DNA of 64,000 bases from JAJZVS01 sp963708095 (GTDB lineage: Bacteria > Pseudomonadota > Alphaproteobacteria > Acetobacterales > Acetobacteraceae). Below, piece by piece: positions 34,632 to 44,679 of the stretch. Position 1 is the first letter of the stretch; the number at the start of each line of letters is the position of its first letter. The notes under the pieces were generated by a model. The model was not told the origin of the DNA. It saw only the letters and a list, made by a program, of their open reading frames with translations, and ran no database searches. The position numbers and the translations under genes are program-made. The DNA is taken from positions 1,240,001 through 1,304,000 of the forward strand of contig OY970182.1 of the NCBI GenBank assembly GCA_963708095.1. Direction: 5' to 3'.

Positions 34632-35636
34632 TCAGCCGTGAGGCCCCTGCTCGCTGTCCAGATGCGCCATCTGCGAATCCGGATACCGCGCCCCGGCCGC
34701 CGCGCCCTTCGGTACCGCCCGCTCGATCGCCGCCAGGTCCTCCGGCGTGAGCCGGAGGTCGGACGCCCCCAGCGCCTCGCCCAGCCGATCGCGCCGACGA
34801 GCGCCGACCAGGGGGACGATGTCATCGCCCTGCGAGGCCACCCAGGCGATCGCGACCTGCGCGACGCTGGCGCCCCTCGCCGCCGCGAGCGCACGCAGCG
34901 CCTCCACCAGCGCCAGGTTGCGCGCGACGTTGCCCTCCTGGAACCGCGGGCTGAAGGCCCGGAAGTCCCCGGCGCTCACCGCGTCCGGCCGCCAGTGCCC
35001 GCTGATCAGTCCGCGCGAGAGCACGCCGTAGGCCGTCACGCCGATCCCGAGTTCCCGGCACGCCGGCAGGATCGCATCCTCGATCCCGCGCGAGATCAGC
35101 GAATACTCGATCTGCAAATCGCAGATCGGATGCACCGCGGCGGCACGGCGCAAGGTGGGGACGCCGACCTCCGACAGGCCGATGTGACGCACCCATCCGG
35201 CCTGCACCGCCTCGGCGATGGCGCCGATCGTGTCTTCGATCGGCACGTCGGGATCGAGCCGCGCGGGACGGTAGATGTCGATGTACTCCACACCCAGGCG
35301 TTGCAGCGTGTAGGCGAGGAAGTTCTTCACCGCCTGCGGCCGCGCGTCATAGCCGGACCAGCCGCCGGCGGGATCGCGCAGGGCGCCGAACTTGACGCTG
35401 ATCAGCGCCTTCTCGCGCGGCCGGCCGCGCAGGGCCTCGCCGATCAGCATCTCGTTGTGGCCCATGCCGTAGAAATCGCCGGTGTCGAGCAGGGTGATCC
35501 CGGCCTCCAGCGCGGCGTGGATGGTGGCGATGCTTTCGGCCCGATCGGCCGGGCCATACATGCCCGACATCCCCATGCAGCCGAGCCCGATGGCCGAGAC
35601 GCGCGGGCCGGCCGCACCAAGCCGACGATGATCCAT
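34632..35636 (-). CDS. Aldo/keto reductase
   Basis: 334 residues. The TIM-barrel signature is intact: VSAIGLGCMGMSGMYGPADR, LLDTGDFYGMGHNEMLIGEA (catalytic Asp and Tyr), KFGALRDP (Lys), and VEYIDIYRPARLDPDVPIED where the usual catalytic His appears as RPAR, that is YRPARL in place of YYQHR. That altered tetrad residue is odd and may reduce classical activity. The C-terminal IVPLVGARRRDRLGEALGA binds NADPH. GGAGAG precedes the ATG. Confidence 0.88.
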   Translation of the reverse strand: MDHRRLGAAGPRVSAIGLGCMGMSGMYGPADRAESIATIHAALEAGITLLDTGDFYGMGHNEMLIGEALRGRPREKALISVKFGALRDPAGGWSGYDARPQAVKNFLAYTLQRLGVEYIDIYRPARLDPDVPIEDTIGAIAEAVQAGWVRHIGLSEVGVPTLRRAAAVHPICDLQIEYSLISRGIEDAILPACRELGIGVTAYGVLSRGLISGHWRPDAVSAGDFRAFSPRFQEGNVARNLALVEALRALAAARGASVAQVAIAWVASQGDDIVPLVGARRRDRLGEALGASDLRLTPEDLAAIERAVPKGAAAGARYPDSQMAHLDSEQGPHG

Positions 35637-35832
35637 GACTTCTCTCCTTCAATCCGGCACGCCGCTACGCCGGCCCGAACGTGCGCCCTCATATGGGAGC
35701 GGCGCCACGCCGACACAGGCACGCACCGCATCGCGGCGGGCGGCTCGTTCCGACCGGCGGAGACTTCGGCCCTTGGAACCCTTCCATTGGCTCCTTGCAT
35801 GTCCGGAACGTGGCTGCGCAAGCGGAGTGCGG
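35637..35832. repeat. Intergenic space with a partial CCCTTGGAACCC-type repeat
   Basis: GCCCTTGGAACCCTTCCATTG (around 35769-35789) matches the outer part of the palindromic repeat at 55440-55460, and weakly that at 40630. No palindrome core is present, so this is a decayed or partial copy. Confidence 0.4.
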
Positions 35833-36726
35833 TCAGGCCGCCGTATCGAGCGCTGCCTTCATCCAGGCGCCGGCCTCGGCGATGGCGGCGCGGGCGGGGG
35901 GGAGGGTGTCGTGGAACAGATGCCAGACATGGATCATCTCGGGATAGACCGACAGCGTCACCCGCACATCCGCCTCGGCCGCCCGTGCGGCCAGGCGGCA
36001 GGCGTCATCCAGCAGCGTCTCCGCCGTGCCCACCTGGATCAGCAGCGGCGGCAGGCCGCGCAGATCGGCATGCAGTGGCGAGGCGCGCGGATCGGCCGGG
36101 TCGGCGCCGTGCAGATAGAGCCCGGCCAGCTCGTCGAGATAGGCCTTGCTGATCATCGGGTCGATCGCGGCTTTTGAAACCAGCGATCCGCCGGTGTTCT
36201 CCAGATCGACCCAGGGCGAGATGCAGAACCCGCCGGCCGGCAGCGCCGCACCGCTGTCGCGCAAAGCGGCCAGGGTCGCGATCACCAGCCCGCCGCCGGC
36301 GCTGTCGCCGGCGAGCACGATCCCCGCGGGCGCGATGCCGCTGTCGGTCAGGAACCGGTAGCCGGCCATGACATCCTCGCAGGCCGCCGGGAAATGCGTC
36401 TCCGGCGCCAGCCGGTAGCCGAGCGCCAGGGTCCGCGCGCCGACGGTAAGCCCGAGATGGCTCACCATGCTGCGATGGCTGGCGATCGAACCGGATACAT
36501 AGCCGCCGCCATGAATATACAGGATCACCCGCGACGGATCGGCCGCTGGCGTCGCCGTCCATTCGGCCGGCACACCGTTCGCGTCCGCAGCCTCGGCCCG
36601 CGTGCCCGGCGCGAGCGGAAAGGTGCCGAACACCTCGTCGAGCCGCTGGCGTCGCCCGGCGAGATCCGGGGGGCGGGGGCTGGAGGACAGAAGGGCGCGG
36701 ATCGCGCCGATGCCGACGTCCGTCAT
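35833..36726 (-). CDS. Alpha/beta hydrolase of the hormone-sensitive-lipase family
   Basis: 297 residues. HGGGYVSGS forms the oxyanion motif; GDSAGGGL carries the nucleophile Ser, and the late EMIHVWHLF the catalytic His; an Asp in DPADPRASPL or the VGTAETLLDDA region completes the triad. Such proteins hydrolyse small acyl esters. ATG 36726 is supported by GGAGG five bases upstream. The longer frame begins in the tandem repeat at 36.76 kb and is rejected. Confidence 0.88.
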   Translation of the reverse strand: MTDVGIGAIRALLSSSPRPPDLAGRRQRLDEVFGTFPLAPGTRAEAADANGVPAEWTATPAADPSRVILYIHGGGYVSGSIASHRSMVSHLGLTVGARTLALGYRLAPETHFPAACEDVMAGYRFLTDSGIAPAGIVLAGDSAGGGLVIATLAALRDSGAALPAGGFCISPWVDLENTGGSLVSKAAIDPMISKAYLDELAGLYLHGADPADPRASPLHADLRGLPPLLIQVGTAETLLDDACRLAARAAEADVRVTLSVYPEMIHVWHLFHDTLPPARAAIAEAGAWMKAALDTAA

Positions 36727-36762
36727 CAGGACCTCCGTGACCGACCCGGCCGGACACGGCGG

Positions 36763-36812
36763 GTGCGATGCGCCAACTGTAAGTTTAGTGCGATGCGCCA
36801 ACTGTAAGTTTA
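36763..36812. repeat. Two perfect tandem 25-base repeats
   Basis: GTGCGATGCGCCAACTGTAA continuing GTTTA is repeated without a gap at 36763-36787 and 36788-36812. Repeated terminal motifs with GCGCCAACTGTAAGTTTAG resemble the multiple terminal repeats at ends of IS21-family elements; this comparison is from memory and no IS21 genes are present. It marks the left border of an AT-richer two-gene segment. Confidence 0.6.
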
Positions 36813-36875
36813 GTTTGAGTGTACCGCGTGAACGATCTCTCCGCCTTCAGGTGCGGGAGCGCGCGTTTGCAGCTG

Positions 36876-37634
36876 TCATTCACCTTCCTTGGGCGGTTTG
36901 AATTTCGCTTCGTTCGCTGGTGTTGGCTCCCTACTGAACCACTGCCCCTCCCACTCGCCCCGCATGTAGGCGCGCAGGACGATCGCCCCGAGCGTCTCCC
37001 AGGGCAGCGCAGCCAGGTCGATCTCGTCCTGGCCGAACATCTGGTCGGCCTCCACGACGGTCACGCCGCGAGGCGGCGGCACGTCCCGCGCAGCAAGCAC
37101 CAGGAGCCGCCGTGGCGCCAGGGGGGCCGCCTGCACCACGTCCTGGAGCAAGGCCATGTGGCGCGCGCCTACGCCCGCCAGCACGAGCGGCTGGACGTTG
37201 GTCATGCCCAGCTCGTCGACCAGATTCCGCGCCGTGGACAGGTTGGCATAGAAGATCGGGAGCTTGAGCGGGCTGCTCATCTTGAGCAGAAGCGTCACCT
37301 GGAGGAGATCATCCTCCAGGTGATCGGTCAGGTAAATGCCAACGCCGTGCTTGGTGTCCGGGTCGGCATCCTTCGGCAGCGGAAGCATGAACCGCACGAG
37401 GCTGTTCCGGGCCACCAGGGTCTCGAAGTTGGTGAGGTGCGAGCGCGCGGGGTTGACCGCGTTCAACGCGATCAGGTGGTTGCACAACCAGCGGCGCGCC
37501 AGCCTCACCTGATATGGGCTGAACTCGCGCGCTCCGATTGCATTGAAGCCGCCCCGGGTTTGGTGGAGGAAAGCGATTTTATCTGGAGCCCCTGGAGCCC
37601 AGTGAATCCCGTAGTGGGTTACTTCCGTTGCCAT
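36876..37634 (-). CDS. Unrecognised 252-residue protein, second gene of a two-gene cassette
   Basis: The protein starts MATEVTHYGIHWAPGAPDKI and has the segments YQVRLARRWLCNHLIALNAV, SLVRFMLPLPKDADPD, GVGIYLTDHLEDDLLQVTLL, LPIFYANLSTARNLVDELG and a Rossmann-like RRLLVLAARDVPPPRGVTVV. I recognise no family and no catalytic motif. It starts three bases after the stop of the upstream small gene, so they form an operon. Base composition is less GC-rich than the surroundings and the cassette is bordered by tandem repeats, pointing to acquisition. The ribosome binding site is weak. Confidence 0.7.
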   Translation of the reverse strand: MATEVTHYGIHWAPGAPDKIAFLHQTRGGFNAIGAREFSPYQVRLARRWLCNHLIALNAVNPARSHLTNFETLVARNSLVRFMLPLPKDADPDTKHGVGIYLTDHLEDDLLQVTLLLKMSSPLKLPIFYANLSTARNLVDELGMTNVQPLVLAGVGARHMALLQDVVQAAPLAPRRLLVLAARDVPPPRGVTVVEADQMFGQDEIDLAALPWETLGAIVLRAYMRGEWEGQWFSREPTPANEAKFKPPKEGE

Positions 37635-37637
37635 TGC

Positions 37638-37973
37638 TCACCCGTTAGGTTTGATTTCTACGGATGCGCTACGCGGAGAGGTAACCTTCCGCTCCGTCCG
37701 TATTAGACCCCGCTGTTGGAGCATGGTTTGTAGCTTCTCGTCCAGACGGGTGAACAGTAGCTCGTCCACCACCGGGCTATCCGTGGTCTTGCCGAGGGTG
37801 CCGCGCTTCACCCTAACGTAGACCTTGCCGGGCAGCGCCAGCGTCTCGCCCTTGGCGGCCTTCCGAAGCTGTTGCTGGACCGCTTCCAGTTGCGCCTCAA
37901 GAGGCGCGATCTGGGAACAGAGGTTGAGGGCTGACCCCGCGACCGTCTGCACCATGATTGGGTGTCGTTCCAT
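37638..37973 (-). CDS. Unrecognised 111-residue protein, first gene of a two-gene cassette
   Basis: MERHPIMVQTVAGSALNLCS is followed by a probable short coiled coil, APLEAQLEAVQQQLRKAAKG, and a basic tail RTERKVTSPRSASVEIKPNG. No domain is recognised. ATG 37973 gives this product; ATG 37955 (MVQTVAGS) is an alternative. The short helix and basic character would suit a small partner or DNA-contacting protein, but nothing proves it. It is translated just before the 252-residue gene. Confidence 0.65.
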   Translation of the reverse strand: MERHPIMVQTVAGSALNLCSQIAPLEAQLEAVQQQLRKAAKGETLALPGKVYVRVKRGTLGKTTDSPVVDELLFTRLDEKLQTMLQQRGLIRTERKVTSPRSASVEIKPNG

Positions 37974-38038
37974 TTTCCATTTTCCCGAAGGATTCGAGGA
38001 GGCGGTAATAGGCGGGTCCGGCAAAACGACACGGCCCC

Positions 38039-39148
38039 CTACGTCACCCGCCGCCGGAACAGCCACCCCGCTGCCGCCAGGGTCACCGCCGCCATCACCG
38101 CCATCGGCCAGTACTGCCCCGTCAGCGCCCCGACCCCCGATCCTTCCAGGAACACGCCCCGCACGATCACCAGGAAATACCGCATCGGGTTCAGCAACGT
38201 CAGGTCCTGCACCCACCCCGGCATGTTGGCGATCGGCGTCGCGAACCCCGACAGGATGATCGACGGCACCATGAACAGGAACGCCCCCAGCAGCGCCTGC
38301 TGCTGGGTGGCGGCGAGCGAGGAGATCATCAGCCCGATCCCGGTGCACGCGACCACGAACAGGAACAGCCCGAGATAGAGCGGCAGCAGCCCCCCGCGCA
38401 GCGGCACGTCGAACCACCACACCGCGGCGGCGATGATGATCGACGCCTCGAACACGCCGATCAGCAGCCCCGGCAGCCCCTTGCCCAGCAGAATGGCGAT
38501 CGGGCGCATCGGCGTGACCAGCAGTTGGTCGAACGTGCCGGTTTCGCGTTCGCGCGCCACCGTGAGGCCGACGACCAGCAACGTGACCACCTGCGTCAGC
38601 AACGCCACGATGCCGGGCACGATGAACCAGCGCGAGCTCAGGGTCGGGTTGTAGCGCGCCCGCATGTCGAGCACCGCCGGCGGCGCCGGCCGGCCGTGCG
38701 CGGCGCTCCAGGCGAGGGAGAAATCGGTCAGGATGGTGTTCGCGTAGCCCTCGATCAGCAGGGCGGTATTGGAATTGCGCCCGTCCACGATTGCCTGCAC
38801 CGGCGCCGGCCGGCCGGTCAGCAGGTCGCGCGTGAAGCGGCGGTCGATCACCAACACGAGCGCCGCCTGGCGGCTGTCGATCAGCGCATTGATCCGCCGG
38901 TCGCTGTGCAGCATCGCCACCAGCCGGAACGTCGGCGCGCCCAGGAACCGCGCGACGAGATCACGCGAGGCCGCGCTCGGGTCCTGGTCGTAGATCGCCA
39001 CCGGCACGTGATTGAGGTCGAACGTCGCGGCGTAGCCGAACACCAGCAACTGGATCAGCGGCGGCGCAATCAGCACGATGCGGCTCTTCGCATCCCGCAG
39101 CACCGCGAGCAGTTCCTTGACGATCAGCGCGAGGACCTGTCCCCCCAT
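38039..39148 (-). CDS. ABC-2-type transporter permease (YhhJ/YbhR-like)
   Basis: 369 residues. An N-terminal helix (IVLIAPPLIQLLVFGYAATF) is followed by a large periplasmic loop (VAIYDQDPSAASRDLVARFL to YNPTLSSRWFIVPGIVALLT) and five further helices ending MAVMAAVTLAAAGWLFRRR. ARERETGTFDQLLVTPMRP is the ABC-2 permease motif. These proteins work with an ATPase and HlyD adaptor in drug or lipid export. Neither partner gene is adjacent and its sister permease is truncated, so the system is probably non-functional here. Confidence 0.88.
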   Translation of the reverse strand: MGGQVLALIVKELLAVLRDAKSRIVLIAPPLIQLLVFGYAATFDLNHVPVAIYDQDPSAASRDLVARFLGAPTFRLVAMLHSDRRINALIDSRQAALVLVIDRRFTRDLLTGRPAPVQAIVDGRNSNTALLIEGYANTILTDFSLAWSAAHGRPAPPAVLDMRARYNPTLSSRWFIVPGIVALLTQVVTLLVVGLTVARERETGTFDQLLVTPMRPIAILLGKGLPGLLIGVFEASIIIAAAVWWFDVPLRGGLLPLYLGLFLFVVACTGIGLMISSLAATQQQALLGAFLFMVPSIILSGFATPIANMPGWVQDLTLLNPMRYFLVIVRGVFLEGSGVGALTGQYWPMAVMAAVTLAAAGWLFRRRVT

Positions 39149-39165
39149 CCGTCGCTCCCCGGGCC

Positions 39166-39720
39166 TCAGTCCAGCCGCTTGCGCGCGATCGCGCGCGCAA
39201 GTCCAAGGAACACCGCCGCCATCCCCGCGAGCGCGAGCCCGTTCGACAGGATCACCGACCAGACGTTGCCGGCCAGAAACATCGATTGCAGGATGGCGAC
39301 GAAATAGCGCGCCGCGACGATATGGGTGACCACCCGGATCGCTTCCGGCATGGAGTTGATGTCGAACACGAAACCCGAGAGGATGAAGGCCGGCAGGAAG
39401 GTCGCGATGATCGCGATCTGCCCGGCCACGAACTGGCTGCGCGCAAAGCCCGAGATCAGCAGCCCCATCCCGAGGGCTGCCAGCATGAACAGCGCGGAGG
39501 CGGCGGTCAGCACCCAGAGCGAGCCCTCCAGCGGCACCGCGAACAGGAACACCGCGATCGCCACCGAGGCCGCCATCCCGCCCATCCCGAGCAGGAAATA
39601 CGGGATCAGCTTGGCGAGCATGAGCTCGCGCAAGGTGACCCGGGTGACCATCAGTGCCTCCATCGTGCCGCGCTCCCATTCGCGCGCGATCACCAGGGCG
39701 GTAAGCAGGGCACCGGTCAC
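39166..39720 (-). pseudogene. Second ABC-2 permease, N-terminal half lost
   Basis: 184 residues corresponding to the C-terminal half of a YbhS-like permease: TALVIAREWERGTMEALMVT, four helices and RAIARKRLD at the end. Relatives have about 370 residues, so the N-terminal helix and periplasmic loop are missing. In-frame codons upstream run GRGRFG and stop at the TAG that also terminates ccmB (39739-39741), so a deletion has joined the 3' end of ccmB to the middle of this gene. It ends 17 bases before the next permease. Confidence 0.82.
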
Positions 39721-39738
39721 CCCGAACCGGCCCCGCCC

Positions 39739-40404
39739 CTACTCCACCGCCGCCCGCAACGCCGCCCCCGCCGCAATCGGACACAACGGCACCCCCGCCA
39801 CCAACAACGCCGCCAGCAACAACAACTCCGGCCGCGCACTCTGCCCCACCACCGCCGCCTCTGCCGCCGCCGCCCCGAAAATCAACACCGGAACCGCCAA
39901 CGGCAGCACCAGCAACGGCAACAACACCCCCCCGCGCCGCGCTCCCAACACCACCGCCGCCCCCGTTGCCCCCAGCAACGACAACGACAACGTCCCCAAC
40001 ACCAACCCCACCAAAAGAACCGGAATCGCCCTGATCGGCATCCGCAACATCACCGCCATCGGCGCCGCCGCCACCAACAACGGCACTCCCGTCACCACCC
40101 AATGCGCCAGAGCCTTCGCCCCCGCCACCCCAAAAGCCGGCAACCCCGACAACAACAACAAATCCAACGATCCGTCGTCGAAATCCGCCCCGAACAACCG
40201 ATCCAACGGCAACAAAGCCGCCAACAACGCCGCCACCCAAACAATCCCCGGCGCAATCCCCCCCAACACCCGAGGATCCGGCCCAATCGCCAAAGGAAAC
40301 AACATCACCACCACGACGAAAAACAACAACGCCGCCAAACTATCCCCCCCATGCCGCACCGCCAACCTAACCTCGCGCCCCAGCACCGCCCCGAACAGCC
40401 TCAT
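39739..40404 (-). CDS. ccmB: Heme exporter protein CcmB
   Basis: 221 residues, exactly the expected CcmB size, with six hydrophobic helices. It begins RLFGAVLGREVRLAVRHGGD and contains LLFFVVVVMLFPLAIGPD, LDRLFGADFDDGSLDLLLLS and CcmB-like glycine-rich turns. CcmB is a membrane subunit of the CcmABCD complex, which delivers heme to CcmE for cytochrome c maturation. ccmC, normally next, is absent; an ABC-2 permease fragment follows instead. A 336-base gap with a giant palindrome separates it from ccmA. Confidence 0.9.
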   Translation of the reverse strand: MRLFGAVLGREVRLAVRHGGDSLAALLFFVVVVMLFPLAIGPDPRVLGGIAPGIVWVAALLAALLPLDRLFGADFDDGSLDLLLLSGLPAFGVAGAKALAHWVVTGVPLLVAAAPMAVMLRMPIRAIPVLLVGLVLGTLSLSLLGATGAAVVLGARRGGVLLPLLVLPLAVPVLIFGAAAAEAAVVGQSARPELLLLAALLVAGVPLCPIAAGAALRAAVE

Positions 40405-40474
40405 GCCAGCCGCCTTGGCTGTTGCCAGCCCGCAAGGAAGGCCAGGGGGGCGCTCCCCCCTGGACCCCTCGGTG

Positions 40475-40628
40475 GGTTCCGTGCTGGCGGGGGGTGTCGC
40501 GGCTGGGCGCGCGGCGGCGGGGCGTGTGCGGGCGACAGGGACAGGGCGCTTCTGCGCCCTGTCCCTGTCGCCCGCACACGCCCCGCCGCCGCGCGCCCAG
40601 CCGCGACACCCCCCGCCAGCACGGAACC
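40475..40628. repeat. Giant perfect palindrome, 75-base arms, between ccmA and ccmB
   Basis: 40475-40549 is the exact reverse complement of 40554-40628 with the loop TTCT. The arms begin GGTTCCGTGCTGGCGG and end AGGGACAGGGCGC. Outside, GGAAGG-CCAGGGGG blocks at about 40430-40470 and 40645-40700 form a second, imperfect layer, so the full unit spans about 40420-40720. The same architecture, with a different core, is at 55458-55619. No coding capacity is supported. In RNA it would be an extremely stable hairpin. Confidence 0.92.
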
Positions 40629-40740
40629 AATGGATGCGTTCCAAGGGCGCTGCCCTTGGCGGGGGTCCAGGGGGCAGCGCCCCCTGACCTTCCTTGCGGG
40701 CTGGCAACAGCCAAGGCGGCTGGCATGAGACGCTGCGGGC

Positions 40741-41334
40741 TCATGCGAGGCGCAGTTCGGCGGCGATGGGGAGGGGGAGCGGGAGGTGGGTGGCGGCGAT
40801 GACGAGGCCGCCGCGGGCGCGGTGGGTGGCGAGGAGGGTGCCGAAGGTGGTGACGGAGGCTGTGTCGAGGCCGAGGGTTGGTTCGTCGAGCAGCCAAAGC
40901 GGGGCGGCGGAGACGGCGAGGCGGGCCAGCGCGAGGCGGCGTTTCTGGCCGGCGGACAGCATGCGCGCCGGGAGGTCGGCAAGGTGTTCGAGGTGGAGGG
41001 CGGCGAGTCCAGCGGTCACCTTGCCGCCGCCGGCGGTGGCGGCGAAGCGGAGGTTTTCGGCGGCGGTCAGGCCGGGTTTCACGGCGTCCTGGTGGCCGAC
41101 GTAGACCAGTCGTTTGCCGTGTGCGGCGGGGTCGGCCAGGGCGTCCTCGTTGTTCCACAGCACCCGGCCGGCAGCGGGGCGGAGCAGGCCGGCGAGCAGG
41201 CGGAGCAGGGTTGATTTGCCCGATCCGTTCGGACCGACCAGGAGCAGTGCACCGCCGGCGGGCACGTGCAGGGTGATGTCCCGGAGCACCAGGCGTTCGC
41301 CTCGGAACGCCGCCACGCTTTCGGTCTGCAACAC
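40741..41334 (-). CDS. ccmA: Heme exporter ATP-binding protein CcmA
   Basis: 197 residues. Walker A GPNGSGKSTLL, signature LSAGQKRRLALARLAV, Walker B LWLLDEPTLGLD, and the CcmA-typical VYVGHQDAVKPGLTAAENLRF. Small size and the altered signature LSAGQ are characteristic of CcmA. It energises CcmABCD, which releases holo-CcmE. Start is GTG. It is divergent from acnA, the usual alphaproteobacterial arrangement. Confidence 0.92.
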   Translation of the reverse strand: MLQTESVAAFRGERLVLRDITLHVPAGGALLLVGPNGSGKSTLLRLLAGLLRPAAGRVLWNNEDALADPAAHGKRLVYVGHQDAVKPGLTAAENLRFAATAGGGKVTAGLAALHLEHLADLPARMLSAGQKRRLALARLAVSAAPLWLLDEPTLGLDTASVTTFGTLLATHRARGGLVIAATHLPLPLPIAAELRLA

Positions 41335-41486
41335 CGCCGGGTCCGCCTGGGGTCATGGCCGGGGTGCATTGGTGGACGATCCCCGGCCGGTGTGGTTAAA
41401 GCCGCGCCGCGAAGGCGCGCGCGCCCTTAACCACGGCGCGGCGCGCGACACAACAAGCCAGGGGCGTCCTTCGGGGCGAAGCGAGC
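41335..41486. promoter_or_regulatory. Divergent ccmA/acnA promoter region with inverted repeat
   Basis: GTGGTTAA (41392-41399) and TTAACCAC (41427-41434) are exact inverted repeats separated by a GC-rich stretch of GCGC palindromes. TTAA arms are unusual in this GC-rich DNA, so they may be regulator half-sites or carry -10/-35-like bases for either gene. No promoter can be named with certainty. Confidence 0.45.
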
Positions 41487-44177
<2,691 letters not shown>

Positions 44178-44187
44178 CGCCGGCGCG

Positions 44188-44676
44188 ATGTCCGACCGGC
44201 TCCATCGCCCGCTGGGGCGCGCCGTGTATGCGGCGCGCTGGGCGATGGCGCCGATCTACCTCGGCCTGTTCGCGTCGCTGGTGATGCTGGCGGTGAAGTT
44301 CGTCCAGAAGCTGGTGGCGCTGGGAGTGGCCCTCCCCGGTTTGTCGGGCGCCAACACCGTGCTCGGTGTGCTGCAGCTGGTCGACCTCGCGCTGCTCGCG
44401 AACCTCATGATGATCGTCGTGCTGGCGGGGTGGGAGGGGGTGATCGGTCCGATCGTCCCGGAACGTTCAGGCTTCGCGGGCCTCGGCTTCGACGCGGTGA
44501 AGGTGAAGCTGCTCGGCTCGATCGTGTCGATCGCCGCGATCCAGGTGCTGGAAGGGTTCGTGCATCTCGATACCGTCAACCTGCGGACGGTACTGTGGCA
44601 GCTTGCGCTGATGCTCGGCTTCGCGGTGGCGGGCGTGCTGGTGGCGTTGATGGATCGCATAGGCGGAGGGCAATGA
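44188..44676 (+). CDS. UPF0114 (YqhA-like) membrane protein
   Basis: 162 residues with about four hydrophobic helices. ARWAMAPIYLGLFASLVML, VDLALLANLMMIVVLAGWEG and KLLGSIVSIAAIQVLEGFVH match the UPF0114/TIGR00645 family. Function is unknown. It is tightly linked to acnA upstream and to a flavin-dependent oxidoreductase downstream (three bases between stop and start). Confidence 0.9.
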   Translation: MSDRLHRPLGRAVYAARWAMAPIYLGLFASLVMLAVKFVQKLVALGVALPGLSGANTVLGVLQLVDLALLANLMMIVVLAGWEGVIGPIVPERSGFAGLGFDAVKVKLLGSIVSIAAIQVLEGFVHLDTVNLRTVLWQLALMLGFAVAGVLVALMDRIGGGQ

Positions 44677-44679
44677 ACC

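Noticed and set aside
38039..40240. A continuous 733-codon frame suggesting one huge permease
   Set aside because: Only the last 369 codons are permease. The rest is a Gly/Val shadow of ccmB and of the truncated permease in another frame.
40405..40740. A Rho-independent terminator between ccmA and ccmB
   Set aside because: The hairpin is far longer than a terminator, has no T-run, and has a sister copy at 55.5 kb, so it is a repeat element.
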